64,000 nt of DNA, from assembly GCF_004358345.1 (NCBI RefSeq), contig NZ_CP037952.1, forward strand, positions 434,001 to 498,000. Reading direction: 5' to 3'. The position numbers and the translations under genes were made by a program. The notes under the pieces are model-generated. The model was not told the DNA's origin, did no database searches, and saw nothing but the letters and a program-made list of their open reading frames with translations. This document shows, in pieces, positions 18,616 through 27,405 of the stretch. The stretch comes from Parashewanella spongiae (GTDB lineage Bacteria > Pseudomonadota > Gammaproteobacteria > Enterobacterales > Shewanellaceae). Position 1 is the first letter of the stretch, and each line of letters starts with the position of its first letter.

Positions 18616-18920
18616 TCCATTACCCCTACGTTTGAGTAATACCTCAAATATATAGTGCTCAGGAATAAAAAGTAGTTAAATATTATTAACTGACATTATT
18701 TTTTTAAAATGTTATTTTTTTCAGAAAGTTACTTTTTCAATAAGTTGTTATTTAATTTTATATATATCAATATTCTTGTTATTTAAAAGTATTAATTCAA
18801 CTTTTTGATTACAAATACATTATATGTTTTATAAAGCTTTAAACTAATAAACAAAATATAAATAAAGCTGCTCATTTAAGAGAATAAAGAAACGTTAATG
18901 TCACTATTAAGATAAAAATA
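18616..18920. other. AT-rich intergenic region upstream of the giant ankyrin gene
   Basis: The stretch is very AT-rich with several T and A runs and would hold the promoter of the 18615 gene on the minus strand. No specific operator or repeat was recognised. Such AT content next to a probably acquired gene is typical of regions bound by H-NS-like proteins, which is inference. Confidence 0.4.
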
Positions 18921-18956
18921 AAATAAGAGCCAGTAATTACTGGCTTTTATTTTACT
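18921..18956 (-). terminator. Terminator, probably of nfuA, displaced by repeat A2
   Basis: The perfect 18-bp palindrome AGCCAGTAATTACTGGCT is followed by T-rich sequence on both strands. It lies beyond repeat A2 from the nfuA stop, which suggests that A2 was inserted between nfuA and its terminator. Confidence 0.7.
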
Positions 18957-18975
18957 GTGATAGAGATAGAACTTA

Positions 18976-19305
18976 TACCAATTACAGTAATTAATCTCTC
19001 ACTCAGCAAGAGCTAAAGGGGTTCAGTGCAAGGCACAAGCTCGAAGTATTATATTCCCTACGGCCGCCATACAAAGCTGGCGTTCAACGCACTTAGTGCT
19101 TTTGTCGGGATAATTCAAGTGCTTGTAACGCAGTAATGTAACCCTTTAGCCTTGCCCTTCGGGAGCTTGTATGTGCTTACTTTGGTTTATAAAGAGTACT
19201 TCTCAAAATTGTCTTGACGTAGAACAACTATGCCTTCATCAATTTCGATTGCACTTTGAGCACATACATAGCTCTGAATTGAGCATTTAATTACTGTAAT
19301 TGGTA
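18976..19305. repeat. Family A MITE-like element, copy A2 (empty module site)
   Basis: 330 bp with 19-bp inverted ends, flanked by TTA on both sides. The right-hand TTA is the reverse complement of the nfuA stop codon, so insertion duplicated the stop. The site that carries the hairpin module in A1, A3 and A4 is simple here (TAG-AACAA-CTA, near 19220). Confidence 0.85.
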
Positions 19306-19884
19306 TTAATAAAACGAATGGTCACCAGCCTGATGATCGGTTGCATCAATCACACCTGTCACTTCACCGGCAAACATTTCTAAAAGTTGCTTTTCAATAC
19401 CATCTTTTAGTGTCACATCAACTTGAGCACAACCATTACAGCCACCACCAAATTGCAATACGGCGACCCCTTCTTCAGTTAACTCTGTCAACATAATATT
19501 GCCACCATGGCTGGCCAATTGTGGGTTAATTTCTGATTGAATCACATATTCAATCCGATCTTGCAAAGGCGCGTCATCAGCAACTTTTCGCATTTTGGCG
19601 TTGGGCGCTTTTAAGGTTAATTGTGAACCGAGTTGGTCGGTAACAAAGTCAATCGTGGCTTCTTCAAGAAATGGGGCACTTTTGGTATCAACCATGGCTG
19701 AAAAACCATTAAAATCAAGTTTAGTATCATCTTCTTCGACCGCATCCGGTGGGCAGTATGACACACCACACTCAGCCTGAGCCGTACCAGGGCTAATGAC
19801 AAATACTCGAATATTTGTATTTTCTGGTTGATCTTTAAGTAATTTAACAAAATGCTCTTGTGCTGTTTCTGAAATGCTTATCAT
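19306..19884 (-). CDS. nfuA: Fe-S biogenesis protein NfuA
   Basis: This 192-residue cytoplasmic carrier assembles and delivers [4Fe-4S] clusters to apo-proteins. The N-terminal half is the degenerate A-type (IscA-like) domain ([13 protein letters not shown] near the start). The C-terminal NifU domain holds the cluster-binding Cys149 and Cys152 in [12 protein letters not shown], at the same positions as in E. coli NfuA. Length and C terminus (GDHSFY) match the family, so the repeat abutting the stop codon has not truncated it. It is transcribed towards repeat A2. Confidence 0.97.
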   Translation of the reverse strand: MISISETAQEHFVKLLKDQPENTNIRVFVISPGTAQAECGVSYCPPDAVEEDDTKLDFNGFSAMVDTKSAPFLEEATIDFVTDQLGSQLTLKAPNAKMRKVADDAPLQDRIEYVIQSEINPQLASHGGNIMLTELTEEGVAVLQFGGGCNGCAQVDVTLKDGIEKQLLEMFAGEVTGVIDATDHQAGDHSFY

Positions 19885-20018
19885 GCAAACCTACTCTGTA
19901 TCAGGCTATACCTGAGTGTTTTACTGTGAATTACCTCTATAATACTCTGACTCAGGATTGGTTTGTAGATATATTGATACATTCAACCTATAAAAATCAG
20001 TTGGACGCCTAGGAGTAA

Positions 20019-20386
20019 TACCAATTACAGTAATTAAATGCTCAACTCAGAGCTATGTATGCGCCAAAGTACAAACGAAATTGGTGAAAACATAGTTATT
20101 AGCGACATACAAAACTGTCGTTATTACATTGCAACGTTGAGATAATTTTGTGAAGTATTCTTTATAAACCAAAGTGTGCGCATACAAGCTCCCGAAGGGA
20201 ATATAAGTACTTGTCGATAAGTTCTTTGATAATTATTGTGTTCAGGTTTAGTGCTATACAAGACGCAATTGTAGGGCGCATAGCCGTAGCTATGTAACCA
20301 AAGTTGCAACACCGTAGAGTGCTGAAACTGGGGACTAGAAAACCTTTATCTCTTGCTGAGTGAGAGATTAATTACTGCAATTGCTA
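20019..20386. repeat. Family A MITE-like element, copy A3, inverted, with module
   Basis: This is reverse-oriented relative to A2, with ends TACCAATTACAGTAATTAA and a slightly diverged right end (ATTGCTA). It is flanked by TAA on both sides. The hairpin module core is at 20103-20120. The half from about 20200 to 20335 differs from other A copies, which suggests replacement or recombination inside the element. Confidence 0.8.
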
Positions 20387-20399
20387 TAAGATAAATAAC

Positions 20400-20858
20400 T
20401 CAAGTTCAACCATAAAAGCCATAAAGTGTATTCATCCATTGAGTGAATGCTTGACGTTCGTAAACTGGCTAAAATTACCGCTTGCTGCGTTGTAACTTTT
20501 ATAAGTAGAAACGAAGTAACGACAGTTTTGTATGTCGGTAACCACTACTTACTTCAAGTCACGCCTGCTATCAAAATTTTCTTTGCGTTTAACCTAGAAA
20601 CATCAGTTGACTGCGTTCTCAAGCGTAGAAAAAATGGCTGATAGTAAGGCGTAGCTTGCAGCAAGTAGTTGTTCTACTTGCAAAAATTACAACGCAAATA
20701 GCAGTCATTTTAGCAAGCTTGTGAGCGTAGAGCATTTCACTCATTGGATGAAAAACATGATAATAAAATCATCGTATTGCTCAAACAGTTACTCGTATAC
20801 TCAGCGTTCAACTGATGTTTTTAGATTTAAGAGCGCCACAAACTGATTTTTCTAGGGT
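20400..20858. repeat. Composite B/C-type repeat with a nested family B copy (B3)
   Basis: The outer element carries the module (core 20520-20537) and resumes at GAGCGCCACAAACTGATTTTTCTAGG after an inner copy of family B at 20593-20826. The inner copy is flanked by TTTAA on both sides, and the related 48077-48178 copy shows the uninterrupted site (GCGTTTAAGAGCGCC). B3 contains a small hairpin CAAGTAG-TTGTT-CTACTTG (20662-20680), an empty module site. Confidence 0.75.
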
Positions 20859-21171
20859 CTGTTGATCTTTCAGGATTAAATTTTGTGCTATTTGAGCATT
20901 TATCAGTTCAAGGCGTGAGCAGTGATGCTTAGCCATCTAAGTGAACTGGTCACAACACAGAACAGTGAATGCTCAAAAGCATCGAGAAAAGAGAGAGCGT
21001 AAATTGGTCGCTCTTTCTAAATAAAAGGTGCTGCGTTATCGTTTTCTTATTTGGAAACGAAGTAACGACAGTTTTGTATGTCGATAATAACCAAACCTCA
21101 CAAACTCTGCCTTGCATAAAATAACCAATTTATCGCTGCAAAAACAATCACGAAAGATCAACAGGCCCTAG
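20854..21171. repeat. Family D inverted-end repeat, copy D2, with module
   Basis: 318 bp with ends CTAGGGTCTGTTGATCTTTC and GAAAGATCAACAGGCCCTAG. The hairpin module (core 21066-21083) sits between TTTGG and CCAAA. D3 at 30503-30822 is the same element in the opposite orientation. Confidence 0.85.
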
Positions 21172-21253
21172 GATCAATAAAAATTATACTTAATACTTCT
21201 TAGCTGATAACGTACTTACAAAAAATAATTAACTCCATTGAGACATTATTAAA

Positions 21254-23797
21254 ATGACAAAACTGCCTTTACTTTCTTTTATCGTCGGTACTATGATCAC
21301 TAGCAGCCTAAGTACAACGGTGAGCGCGACCATTCAAACTCAATTCCAATTGCCCCAAGGTGTTGAATATCAAAAAGCCATTACCACACCGGATGAGTTT
21401 CTGGGTTATCCTATGGGTAAGTGGCATTTGCGTCATGATCAATTAAATTTTTACATCAAAAACCTAGCTGAGCAAAGCCCTAGAGTAGCATTAGAACACT
21501 CAGGTAAAAGCCATGAAGACAGACAACAACTTTCATTATTAATCACTTCTGAAAGTAATCATAACAACATCGATAGCATTTTAGCTCAGCGCGCTGCCGT
21601 CAAGCACGGTGAGTCATCCAAAGGCCCGTTAGTTGTATGGCTGGCGTATTCTATTCATGGTGATGAAGCCAGTGGCGTTCATGCGGCTATGGAATTGAGC
21701 TACTATTTAAGCGCAAGTAATGAGTCGTGGGTAAAGTCGCTGCTTGAAGAAACTGTAGTCATCATAACGCCAAGTCAGAACCCAGATGGTATGGACAGGT
21801 TTGCCACTTGGGCCAACAATAACCGCAGTAATACTTTTAATGCCGATCCTAATAATCGTGAACATCACCAGCATTGGGCACGCGGTCGCTTAAATCATTA
21901 TCTGGCGGACTTAAACCGAGATTGGTTATTCTTACGCCACCCAGAATCACAAGGACGAGTGGCTTTATTCCATAAGTGGCAGCCACATTATGTGGGCGAC
22001 TTTCATGAAATGGGACACCGTTCAAGCTACTTCTTCCAGCCCGGTGTTCCAAGTCGAACTCATCCGTTAACGCCACAAAAGAATCAACAATTAACCGATA
22101 AAATTGCTAATTATCATCGTGCCGCCTTGGATAAAGTTGGTCAGCCTTATTACTCAAAGCAATCTTTTGATGACTTCTTTTACGGAAAAGGCTCAACCTA
22201 CCCTGATATTAACGGCGCCATTGGCGTATTATTTGAGCAAGCCAGTGCTCGTGGTCAAGCCCAAGACTCACCAAACGGTGTTGTGACTTTGACTCGAGCT
22301 ATCCAAAATCAATTCGCGACATCAATATCGAGCTTAAAAGGCACCTTGGCATTAAAAGATGAACTGCATCAGTATCAAAATGATTTTTTCAAAGACAAAC
22401 AATCTGATAGTAAGCGTCAGCAAGGGGTTTTAATTTCAACTCACACAGATATTCAACGTCGTGACGAATTTGCAAGTTTGCTTAATCAACATCAAATTCG
22501 TTCTCATTATTTAACTAAAAACGTCAATAAAGCTGATGTAAATTTTACCCCCAATGACAGTCTGTTTATTCCACTAGAGCAGCCACAATCCGATCTCATT
22601 ACGGCCTTATTTGATAAACGTACCGAGTTTGAAGACGAAACATTTTACGATGTTTCCAGCTTTGACTTGGCCGCCGCATTTGATTTAACTGTCTCGGAAA
22701 AAGTTAGCCTAAAAGCACCTCAATTTACAAAAAACAATCCTACAAAAACATCGAACACTATTGGCAGTAATAGTGTGGCAGTGTTACTTGATTGGCAACA
22801 AAGTGCTTCAGCTAAAGTGTTACAGCAGCTTTTAGCAAACGATGTCATCGTTAAATATTCGCAAAAGCCATTTTCAGTAAAGCATCAGAACACGACTCAA
22901 AACTTTGGTGCAGGCAGCTTACAGATTCATTTGCGTCAAGATAATATAAGCCGTGAACAGCTGATCACTATGCTTGAATCTTTAAGTAGCGAACACCAAC
23001 TTAAATCAACTGCTGTTGATACCTTTGCTAGCGTGACTGGCGGCGATTTAGGCAGCCCAGATTTTAAAGCAATACAGCTAGTAAAACCGTTATTGATAAC
23101 TGGTGATGGCAGTAATCCGATGGAAGTTGGTCAGATATGGCACTATCTCGATAATACATTGAAAATGCCTGTCACCCTTACTAAAGGCTCAAGACTTAAA
23201 CGGCTCAAACTTTCTGACTACAGCCATGTCTTATTCGCCCACGGTAATTATAACTCTCTCGACAAGACAACTGCGATTGCACTCAAAGCCTTCGTTAAAC
23301 AGGGCGGAACAATTGTTGCTCACAAAGGAGCGTTAAGATGGTTAAAAAAGCACGAGTTACTTTCAAGTGAATTGTTTGACAGCAAACAAGCTCAAGCATT
23401 GTTTAATACTAATGCGCTAACTTTTGGGGATCAAAGCGCATTAAGAGCCAAGCAAACCATAGGTGGGGCAATCGTCAATGTTGAGCTCGACCTCACTCAT
23501 CCATTGAATTATGGCTTAAGTCGTCCACAACTTAAGATAATGAAAAATAGTATTCTCGCATTAGTCGCTGAGAAGCCTTTTACCGTTTCAGGTCAATACG
23601 CGAAGCAACCACTCTCCAGTGGATTTATGGCTCAAGAATACCAAAGCGTGTACCCTCAAAAATCGGCAGTGGTAGCCGAATCTTTGGGACGAGGACAAGT
23701 TATCGGCTTTGCGGATAACTTATTGTTCCGCAATATTTGGCTCGGCAGCGAACGAATTTATGCCAATGCATTATTCTTTGCGCCGAATTCACTTTAA
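21254..23797 (+). CDS. Secreted M14-family zinc carboxypeptidase
   Basis: The 847-residue protein starts with a Sec signal peptide (hydrophobic LLSFIVGTMITSSLS, likely cut after VSA near residue 26). The M14 domain follows: the zinc pair His and Glu in SIHGDEASG (near 130), substrate-binding Asn/Arg in LNRDW (near 217), a third zinc ligand His in GDFHEMGH (near 250), and the catalytic Glu in GVLFEQASARG (near 330). The C-terminal half (about 480-840) lacks catalytic motifs and ends in a glutamine-amidotransferase-like fold (FAHGNYNSLD, GGTIVAHKG). It would act on peptides in the periplasm or outside. No strong ribosome-binding site was seen. It converges with comF across a shared hairpin. Confidence 0.92.
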   Translation: MTKLPLLSFIVGTMITSSLSTTVSATIQTQFQLPQGVEYQKAITTPDEFLGYPMGKWHLRHDQLNFYIKNLAEQSPRVALEHSGKSHEDRQQLSLLITSESNHNNIDSILAQRAAVKHGESSKGPLVVWLAYSIHGDEASGVHAAMELSYYLSASNESWVKSLLEETVVIITPSQNPDGMDRFATWANNNRSNTFNADPNNREHHQHWARGRLNHYLADLNRDWLFLRHPESQGRVALFHKWQPHYVGDFHEMGHRSSYFFQPGVPSRTHPLTPQKNQQLTDKIANYHRAALDKVGQPYYSKQSFDDFFYGKGSTYPDINGAIGVLFEQASARGQAQDSPNGVVTLTRAIQNQFATSISSLKGTLALKDELHQYQNDFFKDKQSDSKRQQGVLISTHTDIQRRDEFASLLNQHQIRSHYLTKNVNKADVNFTPNDSLFIPLEQPQSDLITALFDKRTEFEDETFYDVSSFDLAAAFDLTVSEKVSLKAPQFTKNNPTKTSNTIGSNSVAVLLDWQQSASAKVLQQLLANDVIVKYSQKPFSVKHQNTTQNFGAGSLQIHLRQDNISREQLITMLESLSSEHQLKSTAVDTFASVTGGDLGSPDFKAIQLVKPLLITGDGSNPMEVGQIWHYLDNTLKMPVTLTKGSRLKRLKLSDYSHVLFAHGNYNSLDKTTAIALKAFVKQGGTIVAHKGALRWLKKHELLSSELFDSKQAQALFNTNALTFGDQSALRAKQTIGGAIVNVELDLTHPLNYGLSRPQLKIMKNSILALVAEKPFTVSGQYAKQPLSSGFMAQEYQSVYPQKSAVVAESLGRGQVIGFADNLLFRNIWLGSERIYANALFFAPNSL

Positions 23798-23842
23798 ACC
23801 TAAACGCTCATGACATCTATGCCTATCATGAAAGTTTAGGTT
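23797..23842. terminator. Bidirectional hairpin between the M14 peptidase and comF
   Basis: AACCTAAAC (23797-23805) pairs with GTTTAGGTT (23834-23842), with TCATGA repeated inside both arms. It overlaps both stop codons of the convergent genes and probably ends transcription from each side. Confidence 0.6.
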
Positions 23843-24636
23843 AAAGACAATAATCCAGGTGCCTCGGCTCTTGCGAGGCACCACACTTGAGTTTGAATAA
23901 ACCGCTTCGAAAATAATTGAGTAATTTCGTTCACAGTCGTACCTGTGGTGACCACATCATCCACTAGTGCAATCCGTTGATAATCGAACACTTCAGATAA
24001 TTGAAACGCTTGTTGTAAATTTTGCCTACGTTGCTGACCATCAAGCCCAGCTTGAGATTCAGTATTTATGATCCGAATAAGTTTATCGTCTACCAACGGT
24101 AACTCGGTCAATTCACTTAAACGTTTAGCAATCAACCAAGCTTGGTTAAACCCTCTTTCTCGCAATCTTTTAGGATGCAAGGGTACAGGAATAATCACTT
24201 GTGGCATTGAGATAAGTTGTTGTTGCTCCAGCATTAAAAGTCGCTGGTAAAGGGCTTGTGCCATTGCATCAATAACAGCCAGTTGGCGCTGGTATTTGAT
24301 GGCAGCCACCCATTGTCCAAGACCAAAATGATAACTGCAAGGCGAAATAATTTTTACTGGCTCTTTACGTTGGCAAGTTCCGCAATACACTCGTAGCTCT
24401 TGCAATCCAGCACCGCAACCTAAACAGATGGGTTGCCGATAAAGTCCAGCTGTCAGGCATATCTGACAAATGCCACTTTGCTCCATACCGACGATTTGAT
24501 GGCAGGATATACAACGATTCGGTAAAATAGCGACCAACCAAGAAAGTCCTTTTTTAACGAGTTGATGGCAGACTCGCAGCAATTTTTTTAATATTATTCC
24601 TTGATGTTGCAATACACTAACCCCATAAAAATCCAT
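23836..24636 (-). CDS. comF: ComF-family phosphoribosyltransferase-like protein
   Basis: 266 residues. The N-terminal part has a double zinc-ribbon (CISCHQIVG, CQICLTAG, CLGCGAG, CGTCQ between about 43 and 90). The C-terminal type I phosphoribosyltransferase fold has the PRPP-binding loop ALVDDVVTTGTT near 225 and the PVPLHPKRLRERGFNQ block near 150. ComF (GntX in enterobacteria) supports uptake of DNA in competent bacteria; its reaction is not settled. The ATG has no strong ribosome-binding site and an internal start is possible. It is divergent from bioH with only 23 bp between, so their promoters overlap. Confidence 0.93.
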   Translation of the reverse strand: MDFYGVSVLQHQGIILKKLLRVCHQLVKKGLSWLVAILPNRCISCHQIVGMEQSGICQICLTAGLYRQPICLGCGAGLQELRVYCGTCQRKEPVKIISPCSYHFGLGQWVAAIKYQRQLAVIDAMAQALYQRLLMLEQQQLISMPQVIIPVPLHPKRLRERGFNQAWLIAKRLSELTELPLVDDKLIRIINTESQAGLDGQQRRQNLQQAFQLSEVFDYQRIALVDDVVTTGTTVNEITQLFSKRFIQTQVWCLARAEAPGLLSLT

Positions 24637-24659
24637 TTTAACGGTGAACGCATTACTTT

Positions 24660-25433
24660 ATGACACATTCTGCATTACATATCGAGTCTATTGGCGAAGG
24701 TCGAGATCTTATTATGCTCCATGGCTGGGGGATGAACAGCGCCGTATTTGCGCCACTTCAACAACAATTATCTGGTTTTCGAGTACATTATGTGGACTTA
24801 CCCGGTTTTGGTCACAGCCAACAACTAGCTGGTGACATTAACACTTGGGTCGAGCATTTGATCAACAGGTTACCTACCAATGCTATTTGGTTAGGCTGGT
24901 CAATGGGTGGATTAATAGCGACCCAAGCCGCACTGGCTTATCCTGATAAAGTAACAGGCTTAATTACCGTTGCTTCATCTCCCTATTTTGTTGCCAATGC
25001 AGAGCAATCATGGCCTGGTATTGATCCAAAGGTACTCGCCATGTTCGCTAACCAGCTCGACGTGGACGTAAAAGCGACCATTGAACATTTTTTGGCGATT
25101 CAAGCCATGGGCAGTCAGCACGCCAAACAAGATATTAAGAAATTTAAACACCAAGTGTTATCTCGGCCATTGCCACACAAAGCTGCGTTAGAACAAGGGC
25201 TAGGGTTTCTTCAGCAAGTAGATCTTAGAGAGCAACTTCACAATATTGAGCAGCCTTGGTTAAGAATATGGGGACGACTTGATGGTATAGTGTCACGTCA
25301 TGTTCCGCCCCAAATGCCCATTCATCATGAAGCTGTTTATGATGTGATAATGAAGCAAGCTTCTCATGCCCCGTTCGTTTCCCATCAACAAGAATTTGTT
25401 GATGTATTACTTGAGTGGTTGAAAAAACTTTAA
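24660..25433 (+). CDS. bioH: Pimeloyl-ACP methyl ester carboxylesterase BioH
   Basis: This 257-residue alpha/beta hydrolase removes the methyl group from pimeloyl-ACP methyl ester and so closes the BioC-BioH route to pimelate for biotin. The oxyanion motif HGWGMN (near 21), the nucleophile elbow GWSMGG with Ser81, the acid in GRLDG (near 205) and the His in SHAPFVSH (near 235) are all present. Divergent placement next to comF is the usual arrangement in the group. The 3' end overlaps a possible GTG start of the next gene by 19 bp. Confidence 0.95.
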   Translation: MTHSALHIESIGEGRDLIMLHGWGMNSAVFAPLQQQLSGFRVHYVDLPGFGHSQQLAGDINTWVEHLINRLPTNAIWLGWSMGGLIATQAALAYPDKVTGLITVASSPYFVANAEQSWPGIDPKVLAMFANQLDVDVKATIEHFLAIQAMGSQHAKQDIKKFKHQVLSRPLPHKAALEQGLGFLQQVDLREQLHNIEQPWLRIWGRLDGIVSRHVPPQMPIHHEAVYDVIMKQASHAPFVSHQQEFVDVLLEWLKKL

Positions 25434-25990
25434 TTTATTGGCCGCACTGGCTATTATTTACTCTAACAGTTCTTTTTTTGGCTGTAGTAAAGGAGTACGG
25501 TGTGGCAGTAATAACAACTTATCCCAATGTGCCGTTAATTACGACAAACGCCGCAACGGACTCTATTCGCCAAGATAACGAGCACAAACCCAATATTACC
25601 GCAGCTGAAAAAGCCACTAAACCTCACGCTGAACGTGAAATCGACCCAGAAAAAGAACAATCAGAACAACAAAGTCAACACAGCAAACAGCAGCAATCTG
25701 ATGATGTTACTGTAGAGTTATCGGATGATGGTGAAGAGCACTTAAAAGACAACCTGCCTGCTACGCCTGTATCAATAAACACTGTAACACTTGCCTCACT
25801 GAAACCAGCTTTGTCTCGCACTGACATAAAAGTCATTGCCAAAAAGACACAAACCGATCAAACACCCACTGAACATCATGAGCAGCCCTCACCATGTGAG
25901 CCGCCAAAAGCTGAGCAAGTTAAGCAAAACCTTAAAAATATTTATCACGATAGTGATGAGCCAGAAAGTCATTTGAATACTTGGTCATAA
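25415..25990 (+). CDS. Hypothetical protein, possible N-terminal membrane anchor, charged tail
   Basis: Two starts are possible. GTG at 25415 overlaps bioH and gives a single membrane segment (WLLFTLTVLFLAVV, residues 12-26) followed by a long hydrophilic region. GTG at 25502 has an AAGGAG ribosome-binding site 7 nt upstream and would give a soluble product of 162 residues. The rest is Gln/Glu/Lys-rich and probably disordered, with no motif I recognise. Position and orientation suggest translation together with bioH. Its function is unknown. Confidence 0.65.
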   Translation: MVEKTLIYWPHWLLFTLTVLFLAVVKEYGVAVITTYPNVPLITTNAATDSIRQDNEHKPNITAAEKATKPHAEREIDPEKEQSEQQSQHSKQQQSDDVTVELSDDGEEHLKDNLPATPVSINTVTLASLKPALSRTDIKVIAKKTQTDQTPTEHHEQPSPCEPPKAEQVKQNLKNIYHDSDEPESHLNTWS

Positions 25991-26040
25991 CATTCAATTT
26001 CAATAGTGATATGAGTTTAAACTTCAACAAAATTTATTGA

Positions 26041-26100
26041 AATCGTAATTTTTTGTGACGAAGCACCTTTATCTCTAATTGGTGCCTAAAAATTACGATT
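26041..26100. repeat. 60-bp perfect-ended inverted repeat
   Basis: AATCGTAATTTTT (26041-26053) pairs exactly with AAAAATTACGATT (26088-26100), and GCACC (26063-26067) pairs with GGTGC (26081-26085). It lies between two convergent genes and could be a bidirectional terminator; the A/T runs in the arms fit this. No second copy was seen in the window. Confidence 0.6.
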
Positions 26101-26201
26101 CTTGTTTGGTTATTATTGAGAATAAACGCTGAGTAGTCGCTTTTTACAAAGTTCATTATGGCTTAGAATTTTGTGCAATAAGCTGGCTCAATTTTAATGC
26201 A

Positions 26202-26684
26202 TTACTTAAAAAAGGCTGCTTTAGCCACAAGTGATAGCCCACCAACTATTGTTACCCCGCTTAAGCCTACAGTTTCACGTGTCCATCCTTTTCGCCAATA
26301 CTCTTTATCTCCAATAGACTCTTGACATATCCATCCTCCTAAATAACTACAGATGTTAACAGCAACTTTTCTTGCAGGATTAGTTGATAGCAAATAAGGG
26401 ACAGAATTAATCATTAGATATGTCCCATGCTTCACGATTTTGTAAACGTTATTTTGAATATCGCCTTGCTTATGTATGAAAAAATCAGCGGTGGTCATTG
26501 CCATTCCAGCAGCAAAGCCATACAAAGCACCCGATATAGGAGAATACAAATCACCCTTCTCAGCTGCTGCAAAAATGCCAGCCGTAACGGTGACAGATAA
26601 ATGCTTTGTCGCAGTATCCTTAATAAACTGAAAATCTGAACGATTATCGACCTTGGAGGTTGAAGTTACGGGAGGAGTGATCAT
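26202..26684 (-). CDS. Hypothetical membrane-associated protein, 160 residues
   Basis: I do not recognise this protein. It has a polar N terminus of about 25 residues, then three or four hydrophobic stretches with small residues (SVTVTAGIFAAAEKG, ISGALYGFAAGMAMTTADFF, LMINSVPYLLS, VGLSGVTIVGGLSLVAKAAFF). No signal peptide is present. The Gly/Ala-rich hydrophobic pattern loosely recalls the hairpins of the 30840 and 50484 proteins, but the GDA.AYKD and LPM.SDS motifs of those are missing. It is isolated and AT-rich and may be accessory. Confidence 0.6.
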   Translation of the reverse strand: MITPPVTSTSKVDNRSDFQFIKDTATKHLSVTVTAGIFAAAEKGDLYSPISGALYGFAAGMAMTTADFFIHKQGDIQNNVYKIVKHGTYLMINSVPYLLSTNPARKVAVNICSYLGGWICQESIGDKEYWRKGWTRETVGLSGVTIVGGLSLVAKAAFFK

Positions 26685-26922
26685 GTCAATTTACTCTGTC
26701 AAATTGATTTCTAGAAACCATACTCTCAAAGCAAATGCTTGGTCAAGTTTCAATCGTACACAGTAAATATCACAGTGAACTTACCAAACTACCGTAATGT
26801 GTATTCTTCTTTAAGTGTCATCTAGTCTGGTATTTATTCAAAAATTTAGCTTATAAAAATGTTTGCTTAGCACCTAAGATGCTATATTTTCCATATGATT
26901 GGTATCACAACATGATTGCTTA
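26685..26922. other. Intergenic region upstream of the 26202 gene
   Basis: The stretch would contain the minus-strand promoter of the 160-residue protein. I see no defined operator or repeat before family A copy A4 begins. Confidence 0.4.
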
Positions 26923-27270
26923 TACCAATTACAGCAATTAACTTCCCACTCAGCAAGAGCTAAAGGGTTTCAGTACATGGCGCAAGTTTGAGGTACTATA
27001 TACCCTAACGGTCGCCATACAAAGCTGGCGTTCAACGCACTTCGTGCTTTTGTCGGGATAATTCAAAAACTTGCAACGCAGTAATGGAATCCTTTAGCCT
27101 TGCTCTTCGGGAGCTTGTATGTGTCCAAATTACTACGCAAAATTGTCTTAACGTAGCAACGTAATAACGACAGTTTTGTATGTCGGTAATAACTATGTCT
27201 TCATCAATTTCACTTGTACTTTGAATACATACATAGCTCTGACTTGGGTATTTAATTACTATAATTGGTA
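26923..27270. repeat. Family A MITE-like element, copy A4, with module
   Basis: 348 bp with inverted ends TACCAATTACAGCAATTAA and a matching right end, flanked by TTA on both sides. The hairpin module core is at 27168-27185. The length difference from A2 (330 bp) is largely the module. Confidence 0.85.
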
Positions 27271-27318
27271 TTAATTACGACTCAAGCCATAACCCTACAT
27301 ACAAAAATACAAACGAAT

Positions 27319-27388
27319 CAGCCACCAAATTTGGTGGCTGATTTTAGATTATCCCAGTGATACCTGAAGATGCATCTTTAAGTATCAC
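27319..27388 (-). terminator. Two consecutive hairpins after tex
   Basis: Nearest the tex stop, GTGATAC (27357-27363) pairs with GTATCAC (27382-27388) around an inner AAGATGCATCTT palindrome. The second is a perfect 22-bp palindrome (27319-27340, arm CAGCCACCAAA) followed on the minus strand by T-rich sequence. Together they form a plausible tandem terminator. Confidence 0.7.
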
Positions 27389-27405
27389 AGGTATAACTCA
27401 AAAAA

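Noticed and set aside
20124-20641. Short frames on both strands between nfuA and the M14 peptidase
   Set aside because: They lie in repeats A3 and B/C, which recur elsewhere as non-coding DNA with indels that do not keep the frame.
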